Shown piece after piece: positions 27,858 through 36,134 of a DNA stretch of 64,000 bases. A model generated the notes under the pieces. That model saw nothing but the letters and a program-made list of their open reading frames with translations, was not told the DNA's origin and did no database searches. A program made the position numbers and the translations under genes. Positions within the stretch are counted from its first letter, which is position 1. Each line of letters starts with the position of its first letter. Origin of the DNA: Mixta intestinalis. Its GTDB lineage: Bacteria > Pseudomonadota > Gammaproteobacteria > Enterobacterales > Enterobacteriaceae. The stretch spans positions 2,356,001-2,420,000 of the forward strand of contig NZ_CP028271.1 in the NCBI RefSeq assembly GCF_009914055.1, written 5' to 3'.

Positions 27858-28160
27858 TTAAGCCTGTCGCCGCGATGCCCGATCGGCTCCCCACGCAGAC
27901 AGCTCGCTGCGCAGCCCAACCCTCAGCGTCGGGTTGTGAGATATTTTTTCTGGGGGCATCGCTGCAAGAACGCTGTTCACGCTCTTCTGATTAATATTTT
28001 GACGTTTCGGAGAGAGCAGCATTTTGCTGCGTTTATTAAAATTACTGGCGAGCGGCAGGGTCAGGAGTAATTCCATACCTTGTGGGGCCAGGCCGGTATG
28101 CCGTTCAGGTTTCGGGTTAACAGTCACCAGCGCTATCTTCCGCTGGAGTGCTTCATCCAT
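27858..28160 (-). pseudogene. tssB remnant with in-frame central deletion (100 codons)
   Basis: The first 66 residues align almost without gaps to the first 67 of intact TssB: HTG at 21-23, QKKVELPL versus PQGMELLL, INI/NIN then NSVLA. The sequence then jumps to EKISHNPTLRVGLRSELSA, matching TssB EKILQDPTLSDGLRSELSA at about 141-159. About 70 residues are lost in frame. The original TGA is gone and reading runs a few codons further. It should not make a working sheath subunit. Confidence 0.82.
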
Positions 28161-28671
28161 TAATAAATCCTTTTGTCGCTGAGTGAAATTTTCCCTGCAT
28201 CACTTTTCACTAAAAAACCATAATAAGTTACCGTGAGAGAAATAATCAATTACCGTTCTCACCATCTTACATCGTATAAATACTAAGATTTTTCCAGCAG
28301 TAATTAGCACCTCTCCTTGTTACGTGAAATATAACTGATTGTTTTAAGAAAAATTTACCCCTACCCCATATCCGACAAGTACAACAAGCAGGGGAAATAT
28401 TAAAGTTCATAATTTTAATTGATATAAATAAAGCTATTCTTCGCATTATTATGAAAGATCAATCTATTGAAACAGGGAACGCATACTCGTCAAAACCAGG
28501 ATAATAACTACCTTGCCAGCCAATGAAATTTATCGACAGGCTGCTGACACGTAGATTGCGGCCTGAAACAATGACTCTTGATATCTTTAATAATTATGCC
28601 GTTAAATAATAACGGGCATGCGAATAACGGTAATAACTTTCTTTGGCGTTAAACAATGCCCTGTTTGCCCG
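28161..28671. promoter_or_regulatory. AT-rich gap upstream of the tssB'-tssC'-tssK-tssL unit
   Basis: There are 511 bases without a credible gene. The sequence is AT-rich, particularly 28200-28480, and probably holds the promoter for the tssK-led unit and the end of the vasL transcript. I see no clear terminator, sigma-54 site or palindrome. Confidence 0.4.
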
Positions 28672-30021
28672 CTAATTTACGTGGATTGCTGTACTTTGCT
28701 GACTTATCAAAAAATAGCGATTTTGCAGCTGTTCCAGCGCGGTAGCGGCCTGCCGCTGTTCCGATCCGGCGACCGCCCCCCGCTCCTGCGCGGCAGCATA
28801 TTTTCGTAACCGTTCTTCTGCCGGTTGTGCCCGGTTAAACGCTTTCTGCGCCGCATACACCGCCGTTTTCAGTTCGCTGACCGTCATATATTTACCGTGC
28901 TTTTCATCCAGTGCGTTCAGGCGATCCGCCAACTGCTGTAGCTGACGCATGCCATCGTGCCAGCTGCTCAGCGCTTCGGTGGGGAGCGCATTCGCGGTAA
29001 TACTCTGCTGCCAGCGGCTAACAACCTCATGCGTTTGCGGATTATCCGGCCACATCGTTTGCGCCTGTAATACCAGTTGCTCACCGTAGCGCTGACGCCA
29101 GTCGGGCGACAGCGTCATCATGCGCTCCAACTGAGCGTAGGTCTGCTCCGCCCACTCTTCGCTTCGCTGCATAATGCTCTCTGACTGTTGCAGCTGTTGT
29201 AGCTGCCTCCCGGATAAAAACAGCGGCAGCGGCGTCATTGTTGCCGCCAATAGCTCCTCCTCGGCAACGGGCTGATGCAGCCCTTTCCAGCCCCACAGCA
29301 GCGCCGCGCCAGCCAGCAACGTGACACCGACGCCCGCTATAAAGTATCTGAAGCCGCCTCTGCTTTCCGGCTTAGCCGTCTCGTTACCGGCACTGGGACG
29401 CAGCGGAATAACATTATCCACGATGGGCTTTGGCTCTGGCTCCGCCAGCGTCAGGGCCTCTACGGGCAGAACCACTGCGGGCGGTGCCTGCTCGGCATAA
29501 ACCAGGTTTTCCAGCCGGACAATCGCCTGCTTAATCTGCTGTAACAGGATATCCGATCCGGCCGCCTGTCTGACCTTATGCCGCGCCAGCGTTTCCCCCA
29601 GATCGCTCAGCCGCTTTTCTATCTGGTAAAGCAGCGGCAAATCGTCAGCGTCATTGAGCGCCAGCGTACGGAAAGCCTTTTGTAACTGCAGGCTGAGGCC
29701 GGAAAGAATTTCAATTCGCCCGTGCGTATTGGTGGGCCACATCACCGCCCAGTGGCGTGTCGCCAGCGTTTCCGTCAGCGCGAGCCCTTCATTTAATCCA
29801 GACAGGCCATCAATATGCGTGCGCGCAAGGCTGTACCAGGCTGCGGTTTGCAAATCTACGCCGTTCTGCCCGAACAGCGCCAGGCTGAGCGTTTCAACGT
29901 GCCGCCAGTCAACGTCCGGCCTGGCGGGATGGGATAGCTTGCTAAGTTCATTGCGCAAGGCAGCATAATCTGGCAGCGTACGCGGATCGCCGCCGGTTTT
30001 AATATCGTTAGCATTTTTCAC
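28672..30021 (-). CDS. VasL-like T6SS protein (ImpA N-terminal domain, one TM)
   Basis: This 449-residue protein has an ImpA_N-like domain (about 12-130, with DPRTLPDYAALRNELSKL and WPTNTHGRIEILSGLSLQLQ), one transmembrane segment near 228-245, and a helical C-terminal domain (about 260-449). This matches the VasL type of TssA-related proteins. These are thought to contact the sheath or baseplate near the membrane; its exact role here is inferred. It lies 30 bases after tssE. Confidence 0.8.
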   Translation of the reverse strand: MKNANDIKTGGDPRTLPDYAALRNELSKLSHPARPDVDWRHVETLSLALFGQNGVDLQTAAWYSLARTHIDGLSGLNEGLALTETLATRHWAVMWPTNTHGRIEILSGLSLQLQKAFRTLALNDADDLPLLYQIEKRLSDLGETLARHKVRQAAGSDILLQQIKQAIVRLENLVYAEQAPPAVVLPVEALTLAEPEPKPIVDNVIPLRPSAGNETAKPESRGGFRYFIAGVGVTLLAGAALLWGWKGLHQPVAEEELLAATMTPLPLFLSGRQLQQLQQSESIMQRSEEWAEQTYAQLERMMTLSPDWRQRYGEQLVLQAQTMWPDNPQTHEVVSRWQQSITANALPTEALSSWHDGMRQLQQLADRLNALDEKHGKYMTVSELKTAVYAAQKAFNRAQPAEERLRKYAAAQERGAVAGSEQRQAATALEQLQNRYFLISQQSTAIHVN

Positions 30022-30051
30022 GCGATTATTCCGGGAAGATAGAGAGGAGAA

Positions 30052-30507
30052 TTAATAAGAAGAGCCGCTGGTGATAAACTGCTGCTGTTTCAGATGGCGC
30101 AACAGTACCCTGCCTTCAGGCATAAATTCAGTGCCGTAGCGTACCAGCCCTATTCCTTTCAGCTCAGCATCGATGGCGTAACGCAGCTCACCCGGCTGCG
30201 TCTGTTCCAGCATGACCACCTCAATTTTTTTCAGCCTTGGCTCATATTTCAGCAGCACGTCTGAAAGCGTGGTCATTAGCTGATGAGCGGTGCCGGGCAT
30301 GCCCTGCAAAATTTTTGTCATATCCGGCAGGCCATAATCGGGCAGATGCGCCAGCGTACCGGCACGGGCGTTGAGAATACGCTGCATATTATCCAGCACC
30401 GACATGATCAGCTGGTTTTCCTCGTTAACCTGATGCAGCTCGAGACCGCCGGTAAAGTTACCGCTCAGCATTTCGTAAAGCGAAGGCGAATGATGAATAT
30501 AAGACAT
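30052..30507 (-). CDS. tssE: T6SS baseplate protein TssE (gp25-like)
   Basis: TssE is the gp25-like baseplate subunit that nucleates sheath polymerisation. The 151-residue product carries the diagnostic RAGTLAHLPDYGLPD segment at about 54-68 and the YEPRLKKIEV strand. It lies between tssA and the vasL-like gene. Confidence 0.93.
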   Translation of the reverse strand: MSYIHHSPSLYEMLSGNFTGGLELHQVNEENQLIMSVLDNMQRILNARAGTLAHLPDYGLPDMTKILQGMPGTAHQLMTTLSDVLLKYEPRLKKIEVVMLEQTQPGELRYAIDAELKGIGLVRYGTEFMPEGRVLLRHLKQQQFITSGSSY

Positions 30508-30579
30508 GGTTACTCCTTAGCCGGTAGCAATAAAAGCGTTGGCTGATTCAGTTTAAGGGGATGCGCCTGGACGCTGGCG

Positions 30580-32178
30580 TTATCCACACAGCACCGCCGC
30601 CCTTACCGGATCGAGCTGAATTAATCCGTTCAGTAAGGCATCCATCTGCGGCTGTAGCCGCTGCTTATCGCTTTCACTGCGGCTGGCCTTCAGCCGCAGC
30701 AACCGCAGGGCGCGGGCTTTAACCTCAAACGCCAGCCCCGGCTCCCACTGTGCCAGCGTAATCCTGGTTGCGGCTCCGTCCAGCTCGTTCAGGATATGCG
30801 CCGCCAGCTCGTTTTTTCCATACTGTTCGGCGATTCTCGCCATCAGCAGGCGCAGCAGCCAGCGATTGCGTGCCCGTTCGGCCTCCGGGCGATGCTGAAG
30901 CCAGCCGAGCGCCGCTTCAATACCTTCTTTATCCGCTATTGCCAGCGCTTCTGGCTCCAGCAGCAAAATATCATCCTGGGCAGGCGACTGTACGGTTTCG
31001 GCCTCGCTGCCCCAGCTGTTGAGGTTGTCCAGCACCTGCTGGTTTATCCAGTTAAGCGTCGCTTCATCAGCAAAAGGGCTGCCGTCATTCCAGGCCAGGC
31101 TTTCTACACCGGGCAGTCGGCTCAGCAATCCCTGCAAATCACGGCGCACAATTTCAGCCCAGGCTTCATACGCACCCCCGAAGCGGCTTAATGCCTGATG
31201 CAGATACCATTGCAGATCGAACCAGAGATGATTTACCCCTTCGGCAAACATGCGATCGCCCTGCTCCATCAGTTCCAGCCAGCTTTGCTGTAAATAAAGC
31301 CGTTTAAGCTGGGCGCGATATTCCGCCTTTGGCGGGGCCAGACGCGTTCGCCCCTGCGCATCCAGTGCAGGCAGCTGATGCAGCGTATCCCAGCGCACGC
31401 TTTTCATCAGGCGATGGGCAGAGAGCCATCCCTCCGGCTGGTCACGCAGATAGTTCGCCAACTGTCTGGCCTGCTCCATCAGCTCACGCCCGGAAGCGAT
31501 AGTTGTGGCCTGGGCGTTAAATACCGTGCCGCTGGCTTTTAACTGTTCGTCGCTGCTGCTGTTTTGCGGCACCAGCGTATTCATACCGCCAGACTGCGCC
31601 ATACGGTTTTCCAGCGCACGGTAGAGCGCGCCCAGTTCAGGCTGCGCCGCGCTATCCCAGCTTTCCGTTACCTGTGCAATCAGCGCCAGCGCGCCAACTT
31701 CCTGCGTAAATTCCTCTTTACTGACTTCAGGATGCAGCGATAAGGTATCGAGCACTCTGCTGCCCGCCAGCCAGTCAAGCGCCGCTTTACGCTGCTTTTC
31801 ACGTTTTGGGTAGAGATCGTTTTGATAACGTTTCAACAACGCGGCAAGCAGGCTAAGCCCCTGAATGAAACCCGCTTCGCCATCCTGTTGCAGGCGCGCC
31901 CAGACGTAAAACGCGGCGACACGGATATCTTTACTGCTCTGCACCAGCAGCTTTTCCGCCAGCGTACAGATCAGTTCGCTGTTGATGCCGGAGAGCTTAT
32001 TGACTTCTTCACGAATAAGCTGGAAATCGTCATCGTAGCCGATATCCTCGCCCGTCGGTCGTGGCTCAGAAATGGGCACCAGCCAGCTTTCCCACAGGTC
32101 AAGCGCATCCTGCATATGCAGCATCAGCGTCTGCGGCTCTTCCCCGCAGAGGTTTAAAAGGGTATTCAGTGTGGTCAT
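30580..32178 (-). CDS. tssA: T6SS cap protein TssA
   Basis: TssA primes and caps the growing tail. The 532-residue product has the ImpA_N domain at about 30-140 (ISEPRPTGEDIGYDDDFQLI is the diagnostic start) and a long helical C-terminal region of the VasJ type, with WLQHRPEAERARNRWLLRLL near 425-445. It follows clpV by 144 bases. Confidence 0.9.
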   Translation of the reverse strand: MTTLNTLLNLCGEEPQTLMLHMQDALDLWESWLVPISEPRPTGEDIGYDDDFQLIREEVNKLSGINSELICTLAEKLLVQSSKDIRVAAFYVWARLQQDGEAGFIQGLSLLAALLKRYQNDLYPKREKQRKAALDWLAGSRVLDTLSLHPEVSKEEFTQEVGALALIAQVTESWDSAAQPELGALYRALENRMAQSGGMNTLVPQNSSSDEQLKASGTVFNAQATTIASGRELMEQARQLANYLRDQPEGWLSAHRLMKSVRWDTLHQLPALDAQGRTRLAPPKAEYRAQLKRLYLQQSWLELMEQGDRMFAEGVNHLWFDLQWYLHQALSRFGGAYEAWAEIVRRDLQGLLSRLPGVESLAWNDGSPFADEATLNWINQQVLDNLNSWGSEAETVQSPAQDDILLLEPEALAIADKEGIEAALGWLQHRPEAERARNRWLLRLLMARIAEQYGKNELAAHILNELDGAATRITLAQWEPGLAFEVKARALRLLRLKASRSESDKQRLQPQMDALLNGLIQLDPVRAAVLCG

Positions 32179-32322
32179 AAAGTCTATTCCGCTGCGTGTT
32201 CAGTCAGCACCGGTGCTCTCACTTGCGGCACAGAGCAGACAGAGCACCGCTGGTTTATATTTGTTATTGCTACCTGAAGAAAAGGCAGAAGGTAAACAGG
32301 GCGTTTTATTACGCCGCGATGC

Positions 32323-34971
32323 TTACTGCGCCACCGCAATATCAAACGCCAGCTCAATCCCTTCTTCTTCGCTCCAGCCCAGCGTGAGCGCCTGCGGTTT
32401 CTGCTTCGCCGCCATGTGCATCAGCAACTGTTGGCTCAGCACCGGCAAAATCTGCTGATTGAGCAGGCTGTCAACGTTGCGCGCGCCGGTATCCGGCAGC
32501 AGGCAGGCGGCGGTCAGCGCGTCATACAGATTTTCTGCGATACAGGTGGTCAGGCCGTAATGACGTTGCAGGCGCTTGCTAACCTGCTCAAGTTTCATCT
32601 GCACGATAGTGCGCATCGCCGCTGCCGTCAGCGGGCGATAGATAACCGTCTGGAAGCGCGCCAGCAGCGCAGGCTGGAAGCGATCGCGTAAAAGCGGACG
32701 CAGCAGTTCGTGCAGATCGCCTTCGCTCGCCTCCGGCTGCTCATCCAGCAGCTGCATCAGATGATCGCTGCCCAGATTGGACGTCATCAGAATCACGGTA
32801 TTGCGGAAGTCGATTTCGCGCCCTTCGCCATCACGCATAAAGCCGCGGTCAAATACCTGATAGAACAGGTTCATTACGTCACGGTGCGCCTTTTCTACCT
32901 CATCCAGCAGTACCACGCTATAAGGGTGCTTGCGTACCGCTTCAGTAAGAATGCCGCCCTGACCATAACCCACATAGCCCGGCGGCGAACCTTTGAGCTG
33001 GGAAACCGTGTGCGGCTCCTGGTATTCGGAAAGATTGATGGTAATCAGCGATTTTTCCCCACCGTACAGACAGTCTGCCAGCGCCAGGGCGGTTTCAGTC
33101 TTTCCCACGCCGCTTGGCCCCACCAGCAGAAAAACGCCCTGCGGTCCGTTTTCCGACGTCAGACCGGTTTTGGCGGCGCGCAGGCGACGGGCGATCGCCT
33201 CAAGCGCCACATCCTGCCCGACGACACGTTTGCCGATCTCATATTCCAGCGTCAGCAGTTCGGTCTGCTCGTCTTTCATCAGCGAGGAGAGCGGCACGCC
33301 GGTCCAGTCGGCCACCACGTTCGCCACGGTGCGGCTGTCGACATCGATCTGGATCAGCGCATTATCCTGCTGAATCTCTGCCAGTTCCTCCTGTAACACA
33401 TGGATTTCCGCCTGACGGCTGATATCCTGACGGCAAATCATCAGCTGCTGCGCCAGCGCTTTCTGCCGGGCAAAGTGCTCCTCCCCCTGGCTTAACTGAT
33501 GTGCCAGCTCGTGACGCAGCGTTTCGATCACGGTCAGACGCCCGTCATCGTGGCGGCCGCCAACGGCGATATCTTCCAGCAGCGCCTGCTCTTCCAGCTC
33601 CAGCGCGCCAATCTGCGCTTTAAGTCGGGTAAGGATTTCAGGGATAGTGTCGAGGCCCATACGGATACGTGCGGCGGCGGTATCCAGCAGATCGACAGCC
33701 TTATCCGGTAACTGACGCCCGGTAAGGTAGCGGCGGGAAAGCGTGACCGCCGCACGCACCGCCGCGTCGGTAATGTGCACGCCGTGATGGGTGGCGTAGC
33801 GAGACTTCAGCCCGCGCAGCATCAGGCAGGCGGTATCATCATCCGGTTCATCCACCTTAACCATCTGGAAGCGCCGCTCCAGCGCCGCATCACGCTCAAA
33901 ATATTGCTTATATTCGCTCCAGGTCGTGGCGGCGATGGTACGCAGTTCACCGCGCGCCAGCGCAGGCTTTAACAGGTTCGCCGCATCCGCACCACCCGCC
34001 TGATTTCCGGCACCGATAATCGTATGCGCCTCATCGATAAACAGCAGCACCGGCGTGGGCGATTGCTGTACGGCACCAATCACGTTTTTCAGCCGTTGCT
34101 CAAATTCCCCTTTTACTCCCGCGCCCGCCTGAAGCAGGCCGAGATCCAGCGTACGCAGCGCCACGGATTTCAGACTTTCCGGTACGTTACCTTCTGCGAT
34201 ACGCAGCGCCAGCCCTTCAACCAGCGCCGTTTTGCCGACGCCCGGCTCTCCAACCAGGATGGGATTATTCTTGCGGCGGCGGGAAAGAATATCGACCATT
34301 TGACGAATTTCATTATCGCGCCCAAATACCGGATCGATGTTGCCTTCTTTTGCTTTAGCGGTGATATCCAGCGTGAACTTATCCAGCGCGTTTTGCAGTG
34401 CCGGTGACAGCGCTCCTCCGTTAACGGCCGCTTCGCCTGGCGTCGTCGCCAGCCCGGTATCCGCGCTGTAGCTCTGCGCCAGTTCTGCCTCCTGCTGAAC
34501 ATCCGGGCGCTCATCTGACTGTACATCCAGCAGCGGGCGCAGGCGTTCAAGCTGGCTCTGCGCCAGCGTTAGCAGCGGCCACAGCGCATCGCAGCGTATC
34601 AATTTCGGCTTATCCACCAGCGCCATCATTAAATGAACGCTGCGGATCTGCTCTTCGTCAGCCAGCGACGCGCGCAGCCACGCCTCCTGCATCAGCGCCT
34701 GAATGTTGTCCGACAGCTGAGGACGTTCGCGCACGGAGCGCGGCAGGTTATCCAGCCAGCCCAGTAGCGCCTGCCAGAGCGTATCCATATCCCACTCATA
34801 ACGGCGTGCCAGCACCATTACATCGCCTTCGCCCTGCTCCAGCAGTTTCAGCAGCCAGTGCTCCGGCAGGATCTCTGCATGGGCGCGGGTCTGGCACAGC
34901 GAGGCTGCCCCTTCGAGCGCACGCGCGCAGTAAGGATTGAGACGACGTAACAGAACGGCTGGATTTTCCAT
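32323..34971 (-). CDS. clpV: T6SS sheath-recycling ATPase ClpV (TssH)
   Basis: ClpV is the AAA+ unfoldase that takes apart contracted TssB/TssC sheaths. The 882-residue protein has a ClpV-type N domain, a first ATPase module with GEPGVGKTALVEG and LFIDEAHTIIGAG, a coiled middle domain (about 410-520), and a second module with GPSGVGKTETALALADCL and VVLLDEVEKAH. Both Walker pairs are intact. Confidence 0.96.
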   Translation of the reverse strand: MENPAVLLRRLNPYCARALEGAASLCQTRAHAEILPEHWLLKLLEQGEGDVMVLARRYEWDMDTLWQALLGWLDNLPRSVRERPQLSDNIQALMQEAWLRASLADEEQIRSVHLMMALVDKPKLIRCDALWPLLTLAQSQLERLRPLLDVQSDERPDVQQEAELAQSYSADTGLATTPGEAAVNGGALSPALQNALDKFTLDITAKAKEGNIDPVFGRDNEIRQMVDILSRRRKNNPILVGEPGVGKTALVEGLALRIAEGNVPESLKSVALRTLDLGLLQAGAGVKGEFEQRLKNVIGAVQQSPTPVLLFIDEAHTIIGAGNQAGGADAANLLKPALARGELRTIAATTWSEYKQYFERDAALERRFQMVKVDEPDDDTACLMLRGLKSRYATHHGVHITDAAVRAAVTLSRRYLTGRQLPDKAVDLLDTAAARIRMGLDTIPEILTRLKAQIGALELEEQALLEDIAVGGRHDDGRLTVIETLRHELAHQLSQGEEHFARQKALAQQLMICRQDISRQAEIHVLQEELAEIQQDNALIQIDVDSRTVANVVADWTGVPLSSLMKDEQTELLTLEYEIGKRVVGQDVALEAIARRLRAAKTGLTSENGPQGVFLLVGPSGVGKTETALALADCLYGGEKSLITINLSEYQEPHTVSQLKGSPPGYVGYGQGGILTEAVRKHPYSVVLLDEVEKAHRDVMNLFYQVFDRGFMRDGEGREIDFRNTVILMTSNLGSDHLMQLLDEQPEASEGDLHELLRPLLRDRFQPALLARFQTVIYRPLTAAAMRTIVQMKLEQVSKRLQRHYGLTTCIAENLYDALTAACLLPDTGARNVDSLLNQQILPVLSQQLLMHMAAKQKPQALTLGWSEEEGIELAFDIAVAQ

Positions 34972-34999
34972 AATTTTCTCTCTTTATCTGGTCCCTGAC

Positions 35000-35039
35000 A
35001 CGCTACCGCCCTTCGCTGTTTACCCAAGCGCATAAGGTC
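35000..35039. repeat. short repeat upstream of clpV, shared with 23959-23998
   Basis: This is the second copy of the element of about 38 bases described at 23959-23998. It lies between the hcp terminator and the clpV start, in the same orientation relative to the downstream gene. Confidence 0.7.
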
Positions 35040-35090
35040 AGAGTGGTATGATCGCTTTTTTGCTGAAGACCCGCCCGGCAGGCACTCGGC

Positions 35091-35120
35091 AAAAAAGGCG
35101 GACGGGTTTCCCCGCCCGCA
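35091..35120 (-). terminator. Rho-independent terminator after hcp
   Basis: Read on the minus strand, GCGGGCGGG, loop GAAA, CCCGTCCGC is followed by a T-run. It lies directly after hcp and probably lets hcp be expressed above clpV, as is usual for T6SS tube genes. Confidence 0.8.
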
Positions 35121-35125
35121 CTGGC

Positions 35126-35617
35126 TTATGCGGTTGCCCGCTCGTTCCATGAATCAGAATGGATGATGTTGCCGTCTTTGTACGTCCAGGTGATTTTTTC
35201 GTAGCGCAGCTCTATCTGCTCAAGATGGTTGTGCTTCTCGAACGCCGGATTTTTGATGTCGTGCATGACCGGGTTTACTTTCACCACCTTCACGTTTTCC
35301 AGCCTGGTGTTGAAATACTCCACCTCCTGGCCTGCATCACTGATTTTGTACCACTTGAACTCGGCTTCTTTCAGCGTCTGACCGGTGGTCACCGCTTTGT
35401 ACAGATACGGGCTGGAGGCATCGATTTCTTTTGTAAACAGGAACGGCGTATGGATGCGCGTTCCCGTCAGTTTCCCGGTGTTATTGTCCGTCGGGATATA
35501 CAGGTTGTGTTCCTGCGCCACCACCTCGATGCTCCCCTCGCGGTCCTGCACGTCCACCGAACCTTTGATGTCCGCGCCGCCGTCATCCTTCAGCCAGAGA
35601 TATACGGGTATTGCCAT
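35126..35617 (-). CDS. hcp: T6SS tube protein Hcp (TssD)
   Basis: Hcp hexamers stack into the inner tube that is fired from the sheath. The 163-residue product begins MAIPVYLWLKDDGGADIKGS and has the enterobacterial Hcp-like HTPFLFTKEIDASSPYLYKA and YEKITWTYKDGNI stretches. The start at 35617 is set by GGAGAAAA upstream; an earlier in-frame start adds nine residues. Confidence 0.95.
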   Translation of the reverse strand: MAIPVYLWLKDDGGADIKGSVDVQDREGSIEVVAQEHNLYIPTDNNTGKLTGTRIHTPFLFTKEIDASSPYLYKAVTTGQTLKEAEFKWYKISDAGQEVEYFNTRLENVKVVKVNPVMHDIKNPAFEKHNHLEQIELRYEKITWTYKDGNIIHSDSWNERATA

Positions 35618-35694
35618 GTGATTTTCTCCATTTATACGCCTCATCCTTCCTGCCGCCGCGTTAACAACTGCCTGAGGAAGTTGACGTATCTGTT

Positions 35695-35949
35695 CTAAAA
35701 AGCGTCACCTTCCTTCGGTGACACCGGGGTTTCGCCCGGCTCCTGGCAGTCATCTGCCAGCGGTACCGGACGGTTTTTCACGCGTCGGTGCTCTGCCCGT
35801 TCCTCCGGCGCGTCATTATCGGTAACCTTGCTTTCACCGCGCATCGTTATCAGACGCCTGCGGCACGCCCGCTGGCGAAGCAATAAGCGTTTAATTTTCT
35901 GCATTAATAAAGGGCTGGTGGAAAAGAGCAGCGCATTGAGCGTTCGCGA
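35695..35949 (-). pseudogene. tagL (OmpA-domain T6SS gene) remnant
   Basis: Reading in the frame that includes the ATG at 35904, SRTLNALL then LLLRQRAC aligns with the TagL N-terminal SRLNALLL and SRRQAC (about residues 28-55). It then jumps to RGESKVTDNDAPEERAEHRR, aligning with the TagL C-terminal YGESRPVADNDTPEGRALNR. More than 400 codons between them are missing. No functional OmpA fold can remain. Confidence 0.78.
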
Positions 35950-36119
35950 CCTTGCCCTGCCTGAAGATGACCGCCGTTAGCTGACGGCAAAGACAGTACG
36001 CTCTCAATCCTGTCCGGCTCCTGAACCGTAGAGGGAGAGGTATCCCGGCGGACCTGCTGTTGACATTGCTCTGGGGCCAGTGCGACCCCGTCAGTCCATA
36101 ATGAGCGATAGCGCTTCAT
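35904..36119 (-). pseudogene. tssK remnant (5' end only)
   Basis: A 71-codon frame starts 15 bases after the tssC stop. Its beginning, MKRYRSLWTDGVALAPEQCQ, aligns with the TssK start (PLWGRGIMIAPQHFQQQ); about 25 residues match and the rest is unrelated or out of frame. It ends with a TAATG overlap into the tagL' frame. Its position directly after tssC is where tssK sits in many T6SS operons. Confidence 0.78.
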
Positions 36120-36134
36120 GCTCGATCGCCTGCT

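Noticed and set aside
27858..28160. A novel 100-residue gene upstream of tssK
   Set aside because: It aligns with both ends of TssB and lacks the middle.
35695..36119. Two small novel genes between tssC and hcp
   Set aside because: Their sequences align to the ends of TssK and TagL, so they are remnants, not new genes.
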